Shown here piece by piece: positions 40,149 to 48,302 of a stretch of DNA of 52,510 nucleotides. Both the position numbers and the translations under genes were made by a program. Below the pieces are notes generated by a model. The model was not told the origin of the DNA, ran no database searches, and saw only the letters and a list, made by a program, of their open reading frames with translations. The stretch is from Bacteroidaceae bacterium (GTDB taxonomy: Bacteria > Bacteroidota > Bacteroidia > Bacteroidales > Bacteroidaceae), in contig JAFXXQ010000005.1 of assembly GCA_017542145.1 (NCBI GenBank), forward strand, positions 1-52,510. Reading direction: 5' to 3'. The number at the start of each line of letters is the position of its first letter. Position 1 is the stretch's first letter.

Positions 40149-41225
40149 TCATTTTTCTTCTTCGCTCCATGCAATCTCGGCCGAGCCGAAACAGCGGTGG
40201 CGCTCCTTGTCGTAGAGGACGCAGAACTGCCCTGGTGCGACGCCTTGTATGGGGGCTTCGGAACGGATGACGTTTCCGTCAAGGGTTGCGGAGGTCCAAT
40301 GGGGGGTATGTCGAATCTTGAACGTGATTTCGTGGGGCAGGGTGCAGGGGGTGAGCAGGTGGATGTCGCAAATCGTGAACTGGCTGCGGCACACGGTCTC
40401 GGGTTCGTAGCCCTTGACGACGTAGAGGATGTTGTGCTCCATGTCCTTGCGGATGACGTTCCAGGGGCCTCCGCCCAGTCCGAGGCCCTTCCGCTGCCCG
40501 ATGGTGTGGAACCATAGCCCTTTGTGCTGGCCGATGACCTTGCCGGTCTCCCAGTCGACGACGTCGCCGGGCTGCTCGCCGAGGTAGCGGCGCACATAGT
40601 CGTTGTAGTTGATTTTCCCGAGGAAGCAGATGCCCTGCGAGTCCTTGCGATGGGCGCTGACGAGGTGTTCGCGCTCGGCTATGGCCCGTACCTCCTCCTT
40701 GTAGAGATGCCCGATGGGGAAGAGGGCCTTGCGAAGCTGCCAGTCGTAGATCTGGGCAAGGAAGTCAGTCTGGTCCTTCACGGGGTCGGGGCTGGTGGTA
40801 AGCCATTTCTGCCCATCGATCCACTCGGTCTGCGCGTAGTGTCCTGTGGCGATGAGGTCGTAGTCGTGGCCGACCTTCTCGTCGAAGGCGCCGAACTTGA
40901 TGAGACGGTTGCACATGACGTCGGGGTTGGGCGTGTAGCCGGCGCGGACTTTCTCCATGGTGTAGCGCGTGACCTGGTCCCAGTATTCGCGATGGCAGTC
41001 CACGACACGTAGCGTCAGCCCGTAGCGCTGGGCGACGGAGGTGGCCATCTCCATATCCTCTTCCGAGGTGCAGTCCCACTCCTCGGTCTCGTCAGGGCCT
41101 ATGCGGATGTAGAAGCAGTCGGGCTTCAGCCCTTTGTGGACCAGTTGCCAGACGGCCACAGAGCTGTCGACGCCCCCTGAGAGGAGGACGGCTATGCGTT
41201 TTCCTTCCAGTTCGCTATAGTCCAT
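40149..41225 (-). CDS. mnmA: tRNA-specific 2-thiouridylase MnmA
   Basis: 358 aa from MDYSELEGKRIAVLLSGG. It thiolates U34 of tRNA-Glu/Gln/Lys using a relayed persulfide. Seen: PP-loop LLSGGVDSSVAVWQL, the first catalytic Cys in NPDVMCNRLIKFGAF, GHYAQ, the second catalytic Cys in DSQGICFLG, and the C-terminal beta domain VAPGQFCVLYD. Start overlaps the end of the DUF4298 gene by 11 bp, so the two are translationally coupled. The N-terminal YIRIGPDETEEWDCTSEEDM segment is typical of the Bacteroidetes MnmA. Confidence 0.96.
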   Translation of the reverse strand: MDYSELEGKRIAVLLSGGVDSSVAVWQLVHKGLKPDCFYIRIGPDETEEWDCTSEEDMEMATSVAQRYGLTLRVVDCHREYWDQVTRYTMEKVRAGYTPNPDVMCNRLIKFGAFDEKVGHDYDLIATGHYAQTEWIDGQKWLTTSPDPVKDQTDFLAQIYDWQLRKALFPIGHLYKEEVRAIAEREHLVSAHRKDSQGICFLGKINYNDYVRRYLGEQPGDVVDWETGKVIGQHKGLWFHTIGQRKGLGLGGGPWNVIRKDMEHNILYVVKGYEPETVCRSQFTICDIHLLTPCTLPHEITFKIRHTPHWTSATLDGNVIRSEAPIQGVAPGQFCVLYDKERHRCFGSAEIAWSEEEK

Positions 41226-41529
41226 TTCTGTCTCTGAGGGTTTGGGCGGCGGTTTCAAGCAGGCGGACGGTCAGCTCGCGGTTGTCGGCGAGGACGTTCC
41301 ATGCGGCATCTTCGGAGAGTACGCCACGTTTCAGGCCAGCGGGCAGCAGGCCCTCCTCGTCGGCACGGAAGTCGTCCTTCCAGGCTTCGCTGCCGTAGTA
41401 TTCGTCCAGGGTGCGGATGGCCTCGCGTGCCTGGTCGTAGCGGTCGAGTGCTGCCGACAGCTCGTCGACGGCAGCCGCAGCCTTGTCGAGCATCTGCTCC
41501 ATTAGCTGAATGCGTTCGGTCTGTTCCAT
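41215..41529 (-). CDS. DUF4298 protein
   Basis: 104 aa from MEQTERIQLMEQMLDKAAAA; the open frame extends 12 codons further, across the promoter. Helical, with the DUF4298 pattern LDRYDQAREAIRTLDEYYGS, DEEGLLPAGLKRGVLSEDA. Function unknown. Coupled upstream of mnmA. Cytoplasmic. Confidence 0.85.
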   Translation of the reverse strand: MEQTERIQLMEQMLDKAAAAVDELSAALDRYDQAREAIRTLDEYYGSEAWKDDFRADEEGLLPAGLKRGVLSEDAAWNVLADNRELTVRLLETAAQTLRDRNGL

Positions 41530-41551
41530 TTTTTCCTGAGGTTTTGGTCTG

Positions 41552-41583
41552 CAAAGGTAGTGCAAGGCGAGCGATAATGCAAA
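41552..41583 (-). promoter_or_regulatory. promoter of DUF4298-mnmA (proximal copy)
   Basis: Minus strand TTTG (41583-41580), 20 bp, TACCTTTG (41559-41552), both consensus. A tandem copy 86 bp upstream has a damaged -7 box (TACCTTTA). Confidence 0.78.
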
Positions 41584-41731
41584 TTTATTTGCGATTATCC
41601 GAGTTGCTGCTTACGTAAAAGCCGCCGAAGTGGAGATTAAAGGTAGCGCAAGGCGAGCGATAATGCAAATTTATTTGCGATTATCCGAGCCGCCGCCTAC
41701 CTAAAAGCCGTCGAAGGATGGATTAAAGGTA
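41553..41731. repeat. 86-bp tandem duplication containing the promoter
   Basis: The segment from AAAGGTAGTGC (41553) repeats from 41639 and starts a third time at 41725, a period of exactly 86 bp both times. Each unit contains GCGATAATGCAAATTTATTT and the -33/-7 boxes. The first two copies are about 85% identical. Confidence 0.9.
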
Positions 41732-41780
41732 GTGGATTTTGAAGAAATTTCGTCTTTTGTGAAAAAAAATGTTGTTTTTA

Positions 41781-41812
41781 TTTGGCACTTTTAACGGTTT
41801 GCCGTATCTTTG
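41781..41812 (+). promoter_or_regulatory. promoter of the tRNA-Val/tRNA-Tyr unit
   Basis: TTTG (41781-41784), 20 bp, TATCTTTG (41805-41812): perfect match in both boxes. Transcription should start about 10 nt ahead of tRNA-Val. Confidence 0.88.
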
Positions 41813-41829
41813 CAGCCGAATTTGAAAAC

Positions 41830-41904
41830 GGTCCTTTAGCTCAGTTGGTTCAGAGCGCTTGCTTGACAGGCAAGAGGTCCGCAGTTCGAACCTGCGAAGG
41901 GCCA
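41830..41904 (+). tRNA. tRNA-Val (GAC)
   Basis: Acceptor GGTCCTT/AAGGGCC (one G-U pair), D arm with AGCTCAGTTGGTTCAGAGC, anticodon stem CTTGC/GCAAG with loop TTGACAG (anticodon GAC), T arm with GTTCGAAC. The 3' CCA is not encoded. Confidence 0.95.
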
Positions 41905-41960
41905 CATCCGAAAGGAAGAAATGGTGTGAAGATTGAGTCCTCAATCTTCATTCATTTAAA

Positions 41961-42043
41961 GGGTGAATTCCAGAGTGGCCAAATGGGGCAGACTGTAAAT
42001 CTGCTGTCTCTCGACTTCGGTGGTTCGAATCCATCTTCACCCA
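41961..42043 (+). tRNA. tRNA-Tyr (GTA)
   Basis: Class II tRNA: acceptor GGGTGAA/TTCACCC, anticodon stem GCAGA/TCTGC with loop CTGTAAA (anticodon GTA), a long variable arm (GTCTCTCGACTTCGG) and T loop GGTTCGAATCC. CCA is not encoded. It is 56 bp after tRNA-Val, same transcript. Confidence 0.95.
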
Positions 42044-42080
42044 CGAGGTATTGATGATAATTAAAGGATTTGATGAAAGA

Positions 42081-42115
42081 GAGGCCGGCACCTGAGTGTC
42101 GGCCTCTTCTTTTTC
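42081..42115. terminator. terminator after tRNA-Tyr
   Basis: GAGGCCGGCAC/GTGTCGGCCTC (11 bp with one G-U, loop CTGA) followed by TTCTTTTTCC. It also lies beyond the rprY stop and could end that convergent unit. Confidence 0.85.
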
Positions 42116-42146
42116 CTTTTTTTCAGGCTTTGCGTGCTGTCTGGCG

Positions 42147-42854
42147 TCACGCTTCCTCCTCGACCTGGGGTGCGATGAGTTTGTAGCCCTTGCCGTGGAT
42201 GTTGATGATTTCGACGGTGGGGTCGGCCTTCAGCAGCTTGCGCAGCTTGGTGATATAGACGTCCATGCTGCGGGCGTTGAAGTAGTTGTCGTCAATCCAG
42301 ATGGTCTTCAGGGCGTATTCGCGCTGCAGGATGTCGTTGGCATGTGCGCAGAGGAGAGTGAGCAGTTCCGACTCCTTGGTGGTCAGTTTCTGCTGTTCGT
42401 CGCGGATGGAGAGCAGCTGCTTCTGCGTGTCGAAGGTGAAGCCGCCGAAACGGTAGACCGTGACGGTCTTGGTCTTCTGTCCGTGTACGCGGCGCAGGAT
42501 AGCCTCGATGCGCAGGGTCAGTTCCTCCATGCTGAAGGGTTTGGGGATGTAGTCATCGGCACCCAGGCGGAAGCCCTCCTGGACGTCTTCCTTCATGGTC
42601 TTGGCTGTCAGGAAGATGACGGGGACTTCGGTGTTGATTTCGCGGATTTCCTTGGCCAGCGTGAAGCCGTCTTTCTTCGGCATCATCACGTCGAGCACGC
42701 AGACGTCGTACTTGTTTTTCACAAAGGCCTTGTAGCCGGCCTCGCCATCGGGACAGAGGTCTGTCTCATAGCCTTTTGCGTTGAGATACTCTCTCAGCAG
42801 CATGCCGAGGTTCTCGTCGTCTTCACAAAGCAGGATTTTCAATTTGTCGCCCAT
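42147..42854 (-). CDS. rprY: OmpR/PhoB-type response regulator RprY
   Basis: 235 aa. Receiver domain with acidic pair CEDDEN, phospho-acceptor in VLDVMMPKKDG, conserved Thr/Lys in FLTAKT and IPKPFS; then a winged-helix trans-activation domain (about 135-228) with TTKESELLTLLCAHANDILQ and SMDVYITKLRKLLK. It matches the RprY regulator of Bacteroides/Porphyromonas, which governs stress and ion-related genes. Its kinase gene lies 44 bp upstream on the same strand, an operon rprX-rprY. Confidence 0.9.
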   Translation of the reverse strand: MGDKLKILLCEDDENLGMLLREYLNAKGYETDLCPDGEAGYKAFVKNKYDVCVLDVMMPKKDGFTLAKEIREINTEVPVIFLTAKTMKEDVQEGFRLGADDYIPKPFSMEELTLRIEAILRRVHGQKTKTVTVYRFGGFTFDTQKQLLSIRDEQQKLTTKESELLTLLCAHANDILQREYALKTIWIDDNYFNARSMDVYITKLRKLLKADPTVEIINIHGKGYKLIAPQVEEEA

Positions 42855-42898
42855 AGTTGATTGGAATTAAGGGTTAATACTATTATTATAATTTACGT

Positions 42899-44410
42899 TT
42901 ACGATTCCAGGAGGGGTAGGGTGATGATGAACGTCGTCCCTACGCCCAGCTCGCTCTCGGCGCGGATGGTACCCTTGAGGTCTGTGACGATTTTCTTCAC
43001 GTAGGCCAGTCCGAGGCCAAAGCCCTTCACGTCGTGCTGGTTGCCCGTGTGGACGCGGTAGAAGCGGTCGAAGATGTGCTTGAGGTTGTCCTTCCTGATG
43101 CCTATGCCATTGTCCTTGACGGCGATGCAGAGTTTCGCTCCGTCGTTCCACGTGCTGACCTTCAGTTCCAGCGGGGTGTCCTCGCGGCGGTATTTCACGG
43201 CGTTGTCGAGGAGGTTGAAGATGACGTTGGTGAAGTGCATCTCGTCAGCTGCGACGACGGGGTTGGCGGCGTCAAGCGAGGCGGTAAGGGTGCCTCCGTA
43301 CTTCTGGGCTTTCAGTTCGAAGGTGTGCACCACACCGGCGATAGTCTCGTTGACGTTCAGGTCGCGCAGTTTGAGCGAGGTGTTCTGGCGGTCGAACATC
43401 GACATCTGCAGCACCTTCTCCACGAGCATGCGCAGGCGTTTGGTCTCGTCGTTGATGACGCCCGAGATATGGCGCGACATTTCGGGCGACTTCGTGACGC
43501 CTGCGTCGCCCAGCATCTGGGCTGCCAGCGAGATGGTGCTGATGGGGGTTTTCAGCTCGTGCGTCATGTTGTTGATGAAGTCGTTCTTCACCTCCGTCAG
43601 TTTCTTCTGGCGCGAGATTATCCACAGGGCGTAGCTGAATGTCACCATCAGGATGAGGGTGAAGATGATGGCAGGCAACACGTAGCGCAGCGAGTCGAAC
43701 ATGTACTTGTTGGCATCGGGGAAGTGAATCTTCAGCACGCCCATGCGGTTGGGCGGGTCGTTACGGAAAAGGATTTGCGAGTAGGTGGCGCCGTGGCGCT
43801 TCTCGGCATAGTCGGGACAGGTATAGACCAGCCTACCGTCGGAGGTGCTGACGGTGAAGTGGTAGTCGATCGTGATGCCGTTGTTGAGCAGCTCGGTCTG
43901 CAGGTCGCGGTCGAGTCGCTGGAAGTCCACGCGCTGGCTGAGCGGCTTGTTGCTGGCGGTATAGAGGATGTTGTAGATGACCTCGTCCATCAGGGCGCGC
44001 TGGTTGGCATAGCGCTTGCGGATGATGTCTTGGAGCGACTGCGAGGCCTGGGGGATGGCGGCATCGCCTTTCACCTGTGCCTGCGGCTTCGGTGGCAGGG
44101 TGATGGAGTGGAACTCGAAGGCCGAGATGCGTCCGTCCTTCATCTGGATGTTGTACTCGTGGCTCTCGCCCTGCCCCTGGCTGCGGCGGGCGTTGCGCTC
44201 GGTTTGTATGGCATCCTTTTCCAGATAGTCCATGGTTTCATAGACCTCAAGGTTGTGGGCCGTGGCGTAGAGGCTGCGCTTGACGGATTCCTCGAACTGC
44301 TGGCGCCGCATCGTACGCATTTCGTTGATGTAGCGGACTTGCATGACGAGCAGGGCCACGCACGACAGCCCTATCACGATACTCAATAGCCAGATCACAT
44401 GTTTTCTCAT
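42899..44410 (-). CDS. rprX: sensor histidine kinase RprX
   Basis: 503 aa from MRKHVIWLLSIVIGLS; an alternative ATG three codons earlier lies in a -7-like TAAATTTG and is less likely. Two transmembrane helices (about 6-26 and 245-267) bracket a periplasmic sensor region. HisKA motif NNMTHELKTPISTISLA with the phospho-His, then HATPase motifs NLLDNAVKYRRED, VKDNGIGIRKDN and GFGLGLAYVKKI. It heads the rprXY operon. Confidence 0.92.
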   Translation of the reverse strand: MRKHVIWLLSIVIGLSCVALLVMQVRYINEMRTMRRQQFEESVKRSLYATAHNLEVYETMDYLEKDAIQTERNARRSQGQGESHEYNIQMKDGRISAFEFHSITLPPKPQAQVKGDAAIPQASQSLQDIIRKRYANQRALMDEVIYNILYTASNKPLSQRVDFQRLDRDLQTELLNNGITIDYHFTVSTSDGRLVYTCPDYAEKRHGATYSQILFRNDPPNRMGVLKIHFPDANKYMFDSLRYVLPAIIFTLILMVTFSYALWIISRQKKLTEVKNDFINNMTHELKTPISTISLAAQMLGDAGVTKSPEMSRHISGVINDETKRLRMLVEKVLQMSMFDRQNTSLKLRDLNVNETIAGVVHTFELKAQKYGGTLTASLDAANPVVAADEMHFTNVIFNLLDNAVKYRREDTPLELKVSTWNDGAKLCIAVKDNGIGIRKDNLKHIFDRFYRVHTGNQHDVKGFGLGLAYVKKIVTDLKGTIRAESELGVGTTFIITLPLLES

Positions 44411-44458
44411 ACGATGCAAATTTACATAACTCTTAAATCTGTACCGTCAATTTTATTA

Positions 44459-44501
44459 AAAAAAGTTTCGGCATTTGGCTTTTTTTAACCAAATGCCGAA
44501 A
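44459..44501 (-). terminator. terminator of the nitroreductase gene
   Basis: TTTCGGCATTTGG (44466-44478) and CCAAATGCCGAAA (44489-44501) form a perfect 13-bp stem; on the minus strand it is followed by seven Ts. It is 23 bp past the nitroreductase stop. Confidence 0.9.
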
Positions 44502-44523
44502 AAGATATTGCCGTTTGTGCTAC

Positions 44524-45144
44524 TTATTTGTACTCTACCATCTCGTCCATCTTGCGATATTTGGTATGGCTTTCCGAGGGTTTGGCGGCGGGGGCAGGGT
44601 AGCCGAAGGGCATCATCAGGATGGGGTGGATGTTTTCGGGCAATTCGAAGAGTCGGCAGGCCTCGTCGGCGTTGAAGGCGCCCACGGGGCAGGTGCCGAG
44701 GCCCAGGTTATAGGCTTCGAGCATCATGTGTGTGAGCACGATGGTGACGTCGATGTCGCCATAGTTGTCGTTCGGGCCGCGGCGGCAGACGCGGTTGTCG
44801 TCGTAGCAGAAGAGGAATGCCTGCGGGGCGCCGTACATGCAGGGGCTCACCTGGTTGGCCTTGGCCATGGCGTCTTCCGAGCGGAGGACGTAGATCATCT
44901 GCGGCTGGCTGTTGACGGCTGTGGGGGCCAGCTTGCCAGCCTCGAGGATGAGGTCGATCTTCTCCTGCTCCACGGGCTTGGAGGCGAAGTGGCGTACCGA
45001 GTAGCGTCCGGCTGCCAATGTCATGAAGTCGTTCTTTGCTGTCGTTTCCATGTCTGGGTTGTTTTTCTGTTCGTTTTTCTGCTCGTTGCAGGCGCATAGC
45101 GGTAGCAGCAGAGCTAAGAGGGTGATGATTGCATACTTTTTCAT
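44524..45144 (-). CDS. nitroreductase-family lipoprotein
   Basis: 206 aa from MKKYAIITLLALLLPLCACN, a lipoprotein signal with lipobox LCAC (Cys19); the 19 upstream open codons are not used. The FMN-binding fold is recognisable: GRYSVRHFASKPVE (RxS-R-F entry), LEAGKLAPTAVNSQPQM, ALTHMMLEAYNLGLGTC and PILMMPFGYPA. Most nitroreductases are cytoplasmic; a lipid-anchored one would act in the periplasm or at the surface and is unusual, although this kind occurs in Bacteroidales. Substrate unknown. Confidence 0.88.
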   Translation of the reverse strand: MKKYAIITLLALLLPLCACNEQKNEQKNNPDMETTAKNDFMTLAAGRYSVRHFASKPVEQEKIDLILEAGKLAPTAVNSQPQMIYVLRSEDAMAKANQVSPCMYGAPQAFLFCYDDNRVCRRGPNDNYGDIDVTIVLTHMMLEAYNLGLGTCPVGAFNADEACRLFELPENIHPILMMPFGYPAPAAKPSESHTKYRKMDEMVEYK

Positions 45145-45168
45145 TCGAATATGTTTTAAAGTTTCGCG

Positions 45169-45202
45169 CAAAGGTATGTATATTTTTCGGAACTTGTGCA
45201 AA
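45169..45202 (-). promoter_or_regulatory. promoter of the nitroreductase gene
   Basis: Minus strand TACCTTTG (45176-45169) with TTTG (45202-45199) 22 bp upstream, slightly long spacing. Confidence 0.5.
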
Positions 45203-45216
45203 ATCCCCCCTGTTTT

Positions 45217-45248
45217 TTTGTAAATGTCGCAAAGGCACGCTATCTTTG
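45217..45248 (+). promoter_or_regulatory. promoter of the SPFH gene
   Basis: TTTG (45217-45220), 20 bp, TATCTTTG (45241-45248), perfect in both boxes; leader about 35 nt. Confidence 0.85.
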
Positions 45249-45288
45249 CCCGCAGAATTACTTACCTTATTAATACTACATCACGCGT

Positions 45289-46128
45289 ATGAAAAAGAAA
45301 ATCCTGTTTACCATGTTGGGCATCGTCTGCCTGACTGTGGTGTTGCTGATGAACTGCTGTACCGTCGTCGACTCAGGCGACATCGGCGTGAAGTTCCACA
45401 AGTGGTCAAGCCGTTCGGACATGCATGGCGGCGTGGAGGGCACGTGCCGAGGCTGGGTGTTCTACAATCCCATCACCACCCGCATCTACAAATATCCCAC
45501 CTATGTCCAGCGCAAGAACTACGAGCCGTTCAACGTCAACGCCAGGGATGCCTCCATCTTCTCCATGGACCCCACGATAGCCTATCGCATCGACGAGGAG
45601 AAGGTGTGCAGCATCTTCGTCAAGTACCGCAAGGGCGTGCGCGAGCTGGAGAGCGGCTACATCCGCACCTGCATCTACGAGGCCTACCGCACGTGTGCCA
45701 ACCAGTACTCGTCAGACTCGTTGATGTCAAACCGCGAGAAGTTCGAGAACGACGTCCGCTCGCGTCTCGACGCCACCATGCGCGACGAGGGGTTCATCGT
45801 CGAGGAGTTCACCTCGCAGATTACGCCCCCGGCGTCGCTCACGGAGATGATTAACGAGAAGAACATCGCCATCCAGTCCGCCTTGAAGGCCGAGAACAAG
45901 GTGAAGGAGGCCGAGGCCATGGCCAAGATAGCCGTTGCCGAGGCACGCGGAAATGCCGAGGCCATGAAGGTCAAGGCCGATGCCGAGGCGTACTACAACC
46001 GCACCATCAGCGCCTCCTTGTCGGAGCAGATTGTGCAGGAAGACTGGATTGAGAAGTGGGACGGCAAGCTGCCCACCTATATGACGGGCAGCGGCGGAGC
46101 CGTCATGCTCATGCCGGAGAAGAAATAA
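45289..46128 (+). CDS. SPFH/prohibitin-like membrane protein
   Basis: 279 aa. An N-terminal membrane anchor (5-24, ILFTMLGIVCLTVVLLM) is followed by the band-7 domain (DSGDIGVKFHKWSS through QITPPASLTEMINEKNIAIQ). After it comes a long Ala/Glu-rich coiled coil (KAENKVKEAEAMAKIAVAEA), then WIEKWDGKLPTYMTGSGGAV, the usual end. Such proteins form ring assemblies in membranes and scaffold proteases or transporters. The 3' end overlaps the convergent cinA gene by 20 bp. Confidence 0.92.
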   Translation: MKKKILFTMLGIVCLTVVLLMNCCTVVDSGDIGVKFHKWSSRSDMHGGVEGTCRGWVFYNPITTRIYKYPTYVQRKNYEPFNVNARDASIFSMDPTIAYRIDEEKVCSIFVKYRKGVRELESGYIRTCIYEAYRTCANQYSSDSLMSNREKFENDVRSRLDATMRDEGFIVEEFTSQITPPASLTEMINEKNIAIQSALKAENKVKEAEAMAKIAVAEARGNAEAMKVKADAEAYYNRTISASLSEQIVQEDWIEKWDGKLPTYMTGSGGAVMLMPEKK

Positions 46129-46606
46129 CGTCCAGCAGCAACCTCAGGGCTTCCAGCACGGCACGCTGGGTGTTGCGCGTGCGTCCCAGGTCGTCACCCC
46201 TCACACAATGGGTGGCGACTTTTCCTTCCCTGGTGGCTACGGCCATCCACACCGTGCCCACGGGGATTTCGGCCGTTCCGCCCGAGGGTCCTGCTACGCC
46301 CGATGTGGCTACGGCCAGGTCGGCCTTCAGGGCCTTCAGGGCGCCCAGCGCCATCTCCGTCACCACGGGTTCGCTCACCACGTCGTAGCGGCGCAGGGTG
46401 TCCGCCTTCACGTGCAGCAGGTCGTGCTTCACCTCTGTGGCATACGACACGATGCCTCCGCGCACCACGGCGGAGCTGCCGCTGATGGAGGTCAGGGCAG
46501 CAGCTATGCCGCCTCCTGTGCAACTCTCGGCAGTCGCCACCGTCCTGCCCGCAGCCGTCAGGGCCTTCACGATAGCCCGAGCCGTTGTCCTTGTTTCCTG
46601 TTTCAT
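46109..46606 (-). CDS. CinA C-terminal-domain nicotinamide-nucleotide amidase
   Basis: 165 aa, the stand-alone CinA amidase domain (PncC type): TVATAESCTGGGIAAALTSI with catalytic Ser, GGIVSYATEVKHDLLHV, VVTEMALGALK and ATSGVAGPSGGTAEIPVGTV. It converts nicotinamide mononucleotide to nicotinate mononucleotide for NAD recycling. It follows tsaD by 45 bp; the gap holds a 14-bp repeat CCCCTAACCTCTAA twice. Its last 20 bp overlap the opposing SPFH gene. Confidence 0.92.
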   Translation of the reverse strand: MKQETRTTARAIVKALTAAGRTVATAESCTGGGIAAALTSISGSSAVVRGGIVSYATEVKHDLLHVKADTLRRYDVVSEPVVTEMALGALKALKADLAVATSGVAGPSGGTAEIPVGTVWMAVATREGKVATHCVRGDDLGRTRNTQRAVLEALRLLLDVISSPA

Positions 46607-46651
46607 ACTATATTCTTTTAACTTTAACCCCTAACCTCTAACCCCTAACCT

Positions 46652-47677
46652 CTAAATCGTCACTCTCGAGAATGCCGGCTGGTCGATGGAGCAGAAGTCG
46701 CCGTCCTGGAACTTATAGTAGCCCGTGATGGCAATCATGGCGGCGTTGTCGGTGGTGAAGCCGAACTTGGGGATATAGACGTTCCAATGGTAGCGTCGGG
46801 CGTGGTCCAAGAAGGCATTCCTCAGTCCTGTGTTGGCGCTTACGCCCCCTGCCACGGCCACCTCGCGGATGCCCAGGTCCCTGGCGGCACGGCGCAGCTT
46901 GTCCATCAGGATCTCCACCACCGTCCGCTCCAGCGAGGCGGCCAAGTCGGCCTTGTTTTGCTCAATGAAATCGGGGTTCTCCTTTATCCGTTCGCGCAGG
47001 AAGTAGAGGAACGACGTCTTCAGCCCGCTGAAGCTGTAGTCGTAGCCCTCGATGTGAGGCTTGCTGAACGAGTACGCCTTCGGGTTGCCCTGCCGTGCCA
47101 GGCGGTCGATGATGGGCCCTCCGGGGTAGCCCAGCCCCATCACCTTCGAGCATTTGTCGATGGCCTCGCCTGCCGCGTCGTCGATGGTCTGCCCGATGAC
47201 CTCCATCTGGTTGTAGGCTTTGACGAGGACAATCTGCGAATTACCGCCCGACACCAGCAGGCAGAGGAAGGGGAATGAGGGGTGAACGGGCTCCACGTCC
47301 TTCTCGTCGATGAAATGGGCCAGTACATGCCCCTGCAGATGATTGACGTCGATGAGCGGGATGCCCAGCGAGCGGGCGAAGCCCTTGGCAAACGACACGC
47401 CCACAAGCAACGAGCCCATCAGGCCCGGTCCGCGTGTGAACGCCACGGCCGACAGCTGCTCCTTCGTCACCTCGGCACGTTTGAGCGCCTCGTGGACCAC
47501 GGGCACGATGTTCTGCTCGTGGGCGCGCGACGCCAGTTCCGGCACCACGCCCCCGTAGCTCTCGTGTACCGCCTGCGAAGCCGTCACGTTCGACAGCAGC
47601 ACCCCGTCACGCACAACCGCCGCCGACGTATCGTCGCACGACGACTCAATTCCCAGTATCACTATATCCTTTTCCAT
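46652..47677 (-). CDS. tsaD: tRNA N6-adenosine threonylcarbamoyltransferase
   Basis: 341 aa from MEKDIVILGIESSCDDTSAA; the long upstream open frame includes promoter sequence and is not used. It transfers threonylcarbamoyl to A37 of ANN-decoding tRNAs. Metal-binding histidines in VNHLQGHVLAH, LVSGGNSQIVLV, GEAIDKCSKVMGLGYPGGP and VAGGVSANTGLR are all present. First gene of a tsaD-cinA unit. Confidence 0.96.
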   Translation of the reverse strand: MEKDIVILGIESSCDDTSAAVVRDGVLLSNVTASQAVHESYGGVVPELASRAHEQNIVPVVHEALKRAEVTKEQLSAVAFTRGPGLMGSLLVGVSFAKGFARSLGIPLIDVNHLQGHVLAHFIDEKDVEPVHPSFPFLCLLVSGGNSQIVLVKAYNQMEVIGQTIDDAAGEAIDKCSKVMGLGYPGGPIIDRLARQGNPKAYSFSKPHIEGYDYSFSGLKTSFLYFLRERIKENPDFIEQNKADLAASLERTVVEILMDKLRRAARDLGIREVAVAGGVSANTGLRNAFLDHARRYHWNVYIPKFGFTTDNAAMIAITGYYKFQDGDFCSIDQPAFSRVTI

Positions 47678-47687
47678 AACGAGGGTG

Positions 47688-47719
47688 CAAAGGTAGTTCA
47701 AGGCGAAAGGAAAAGCAAA
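47688..47719 (-). promoter_or_regulatory. promoter of tsaD
   Basis: Minus strand TTTG (47719-47716), 20 bp, TACCTTTG (47695-47688), both consensus, about 10 bp before the ATG: the transcript is nearly leaderless. Confidence 0.78.
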
Positions 47720-47974
47720 AAAAAACACGTGTTTTTTTGTTCTGCCCGAGCCGCAGCCAACCCAAAACCGAAGGTCAGGGCGAGAGAAAAACCCAATGTA
47801 TTTTCTATTGGACAATGGGAAAAAAGGTAGTGGAAAGCGGAAAGTAAGGGCAGAATCTGCGAAATTGGTTATTATATCTGCGAAAAGGGTATGCCCTGAC
47901 ATGGTTGTTTGCCGTAACTTTGCATCCCCAAAAAGAGATAACGACTCGGATACTAACCTTTTTTTATATAAATC

Positions 47975-48008
47975 AAGGGATGGGCCTCGATGTTGAAGTC
48001 CATCCCTT
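47975..48008. terminator. hairpin at the left edge of the restriction cassette
   Basis: AAGGGATGG (47975-47983) pairs with CCATCCCTT (48000-48008); T-rich stretches lie on both sides. It fits an insulator between the tsaD promoter region and the cassette. Which transcript it ends is unclear. Confidence 0.5.
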
Positions 48009-48033
48009 CTCTTTTGTCATTTTGTTGTCTCGT

Positions 48034-48200
48034 TGAGCTACGCTCGACCTCTGTCGCGACTCGGGATAATTGGAGTAAACTCCATTCTTCGCTCGCTGCT
48101 CCATCGGTTGACTTGTTGACTTGTTGACCCGTTGACTTGTTGTCCCGTTGACTTGTTGTCCCGTTGACTTGTTGACTTGTTGACCTAAAAAGCTTTGTTG
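48034..48200. repeat. left inverted repeat and GTTGAC array of the restriction cassette
   Basis: 48034-48112 is a 79-bp sequence whose inverted copy lies at 52310-52388 (75 of 79 identical). It contains small hairpins (GAGC-TAC-GCTC, TGGAG-TAAA-CTCCA). It continues inward into about ten GTTGACTTG / GTTGTCCCG units. The minus-strand frame over it (TSQQVNKST-type peptide) is a repeat artefact. Confidence 0.92.
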
Positions 48201-48246
48201 ACTTGTTCAACTACCCATTATCCATAATAAATCGGATAGTTTTTTT

Positions 48247-48278
48247 TTTGAACTTTCCGGGGCTTTTCACTACCTTTG
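48247..48278 (+). promoter_or_regulatory. promoter at the head of the restriction cassette
   Basis: TTTG (48247-48250), exactly 20 bp, TACCTTTG (48271-48278). Transcription would begin about 18 nt ahead of the 48303 reading frame. Confidence 0.82.
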
Positions 48279-48302
48279 CGCAGAGAATAACCCGATAGCC
48301 CT

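Noticed and set aside
48106..48200. Possible CRISPR array or coding repeat (TSQQVNKST-type peptide)
   Set aside because: Units are 8-9 bp with no spacers; the open frame arises from repeat period and has no start context.
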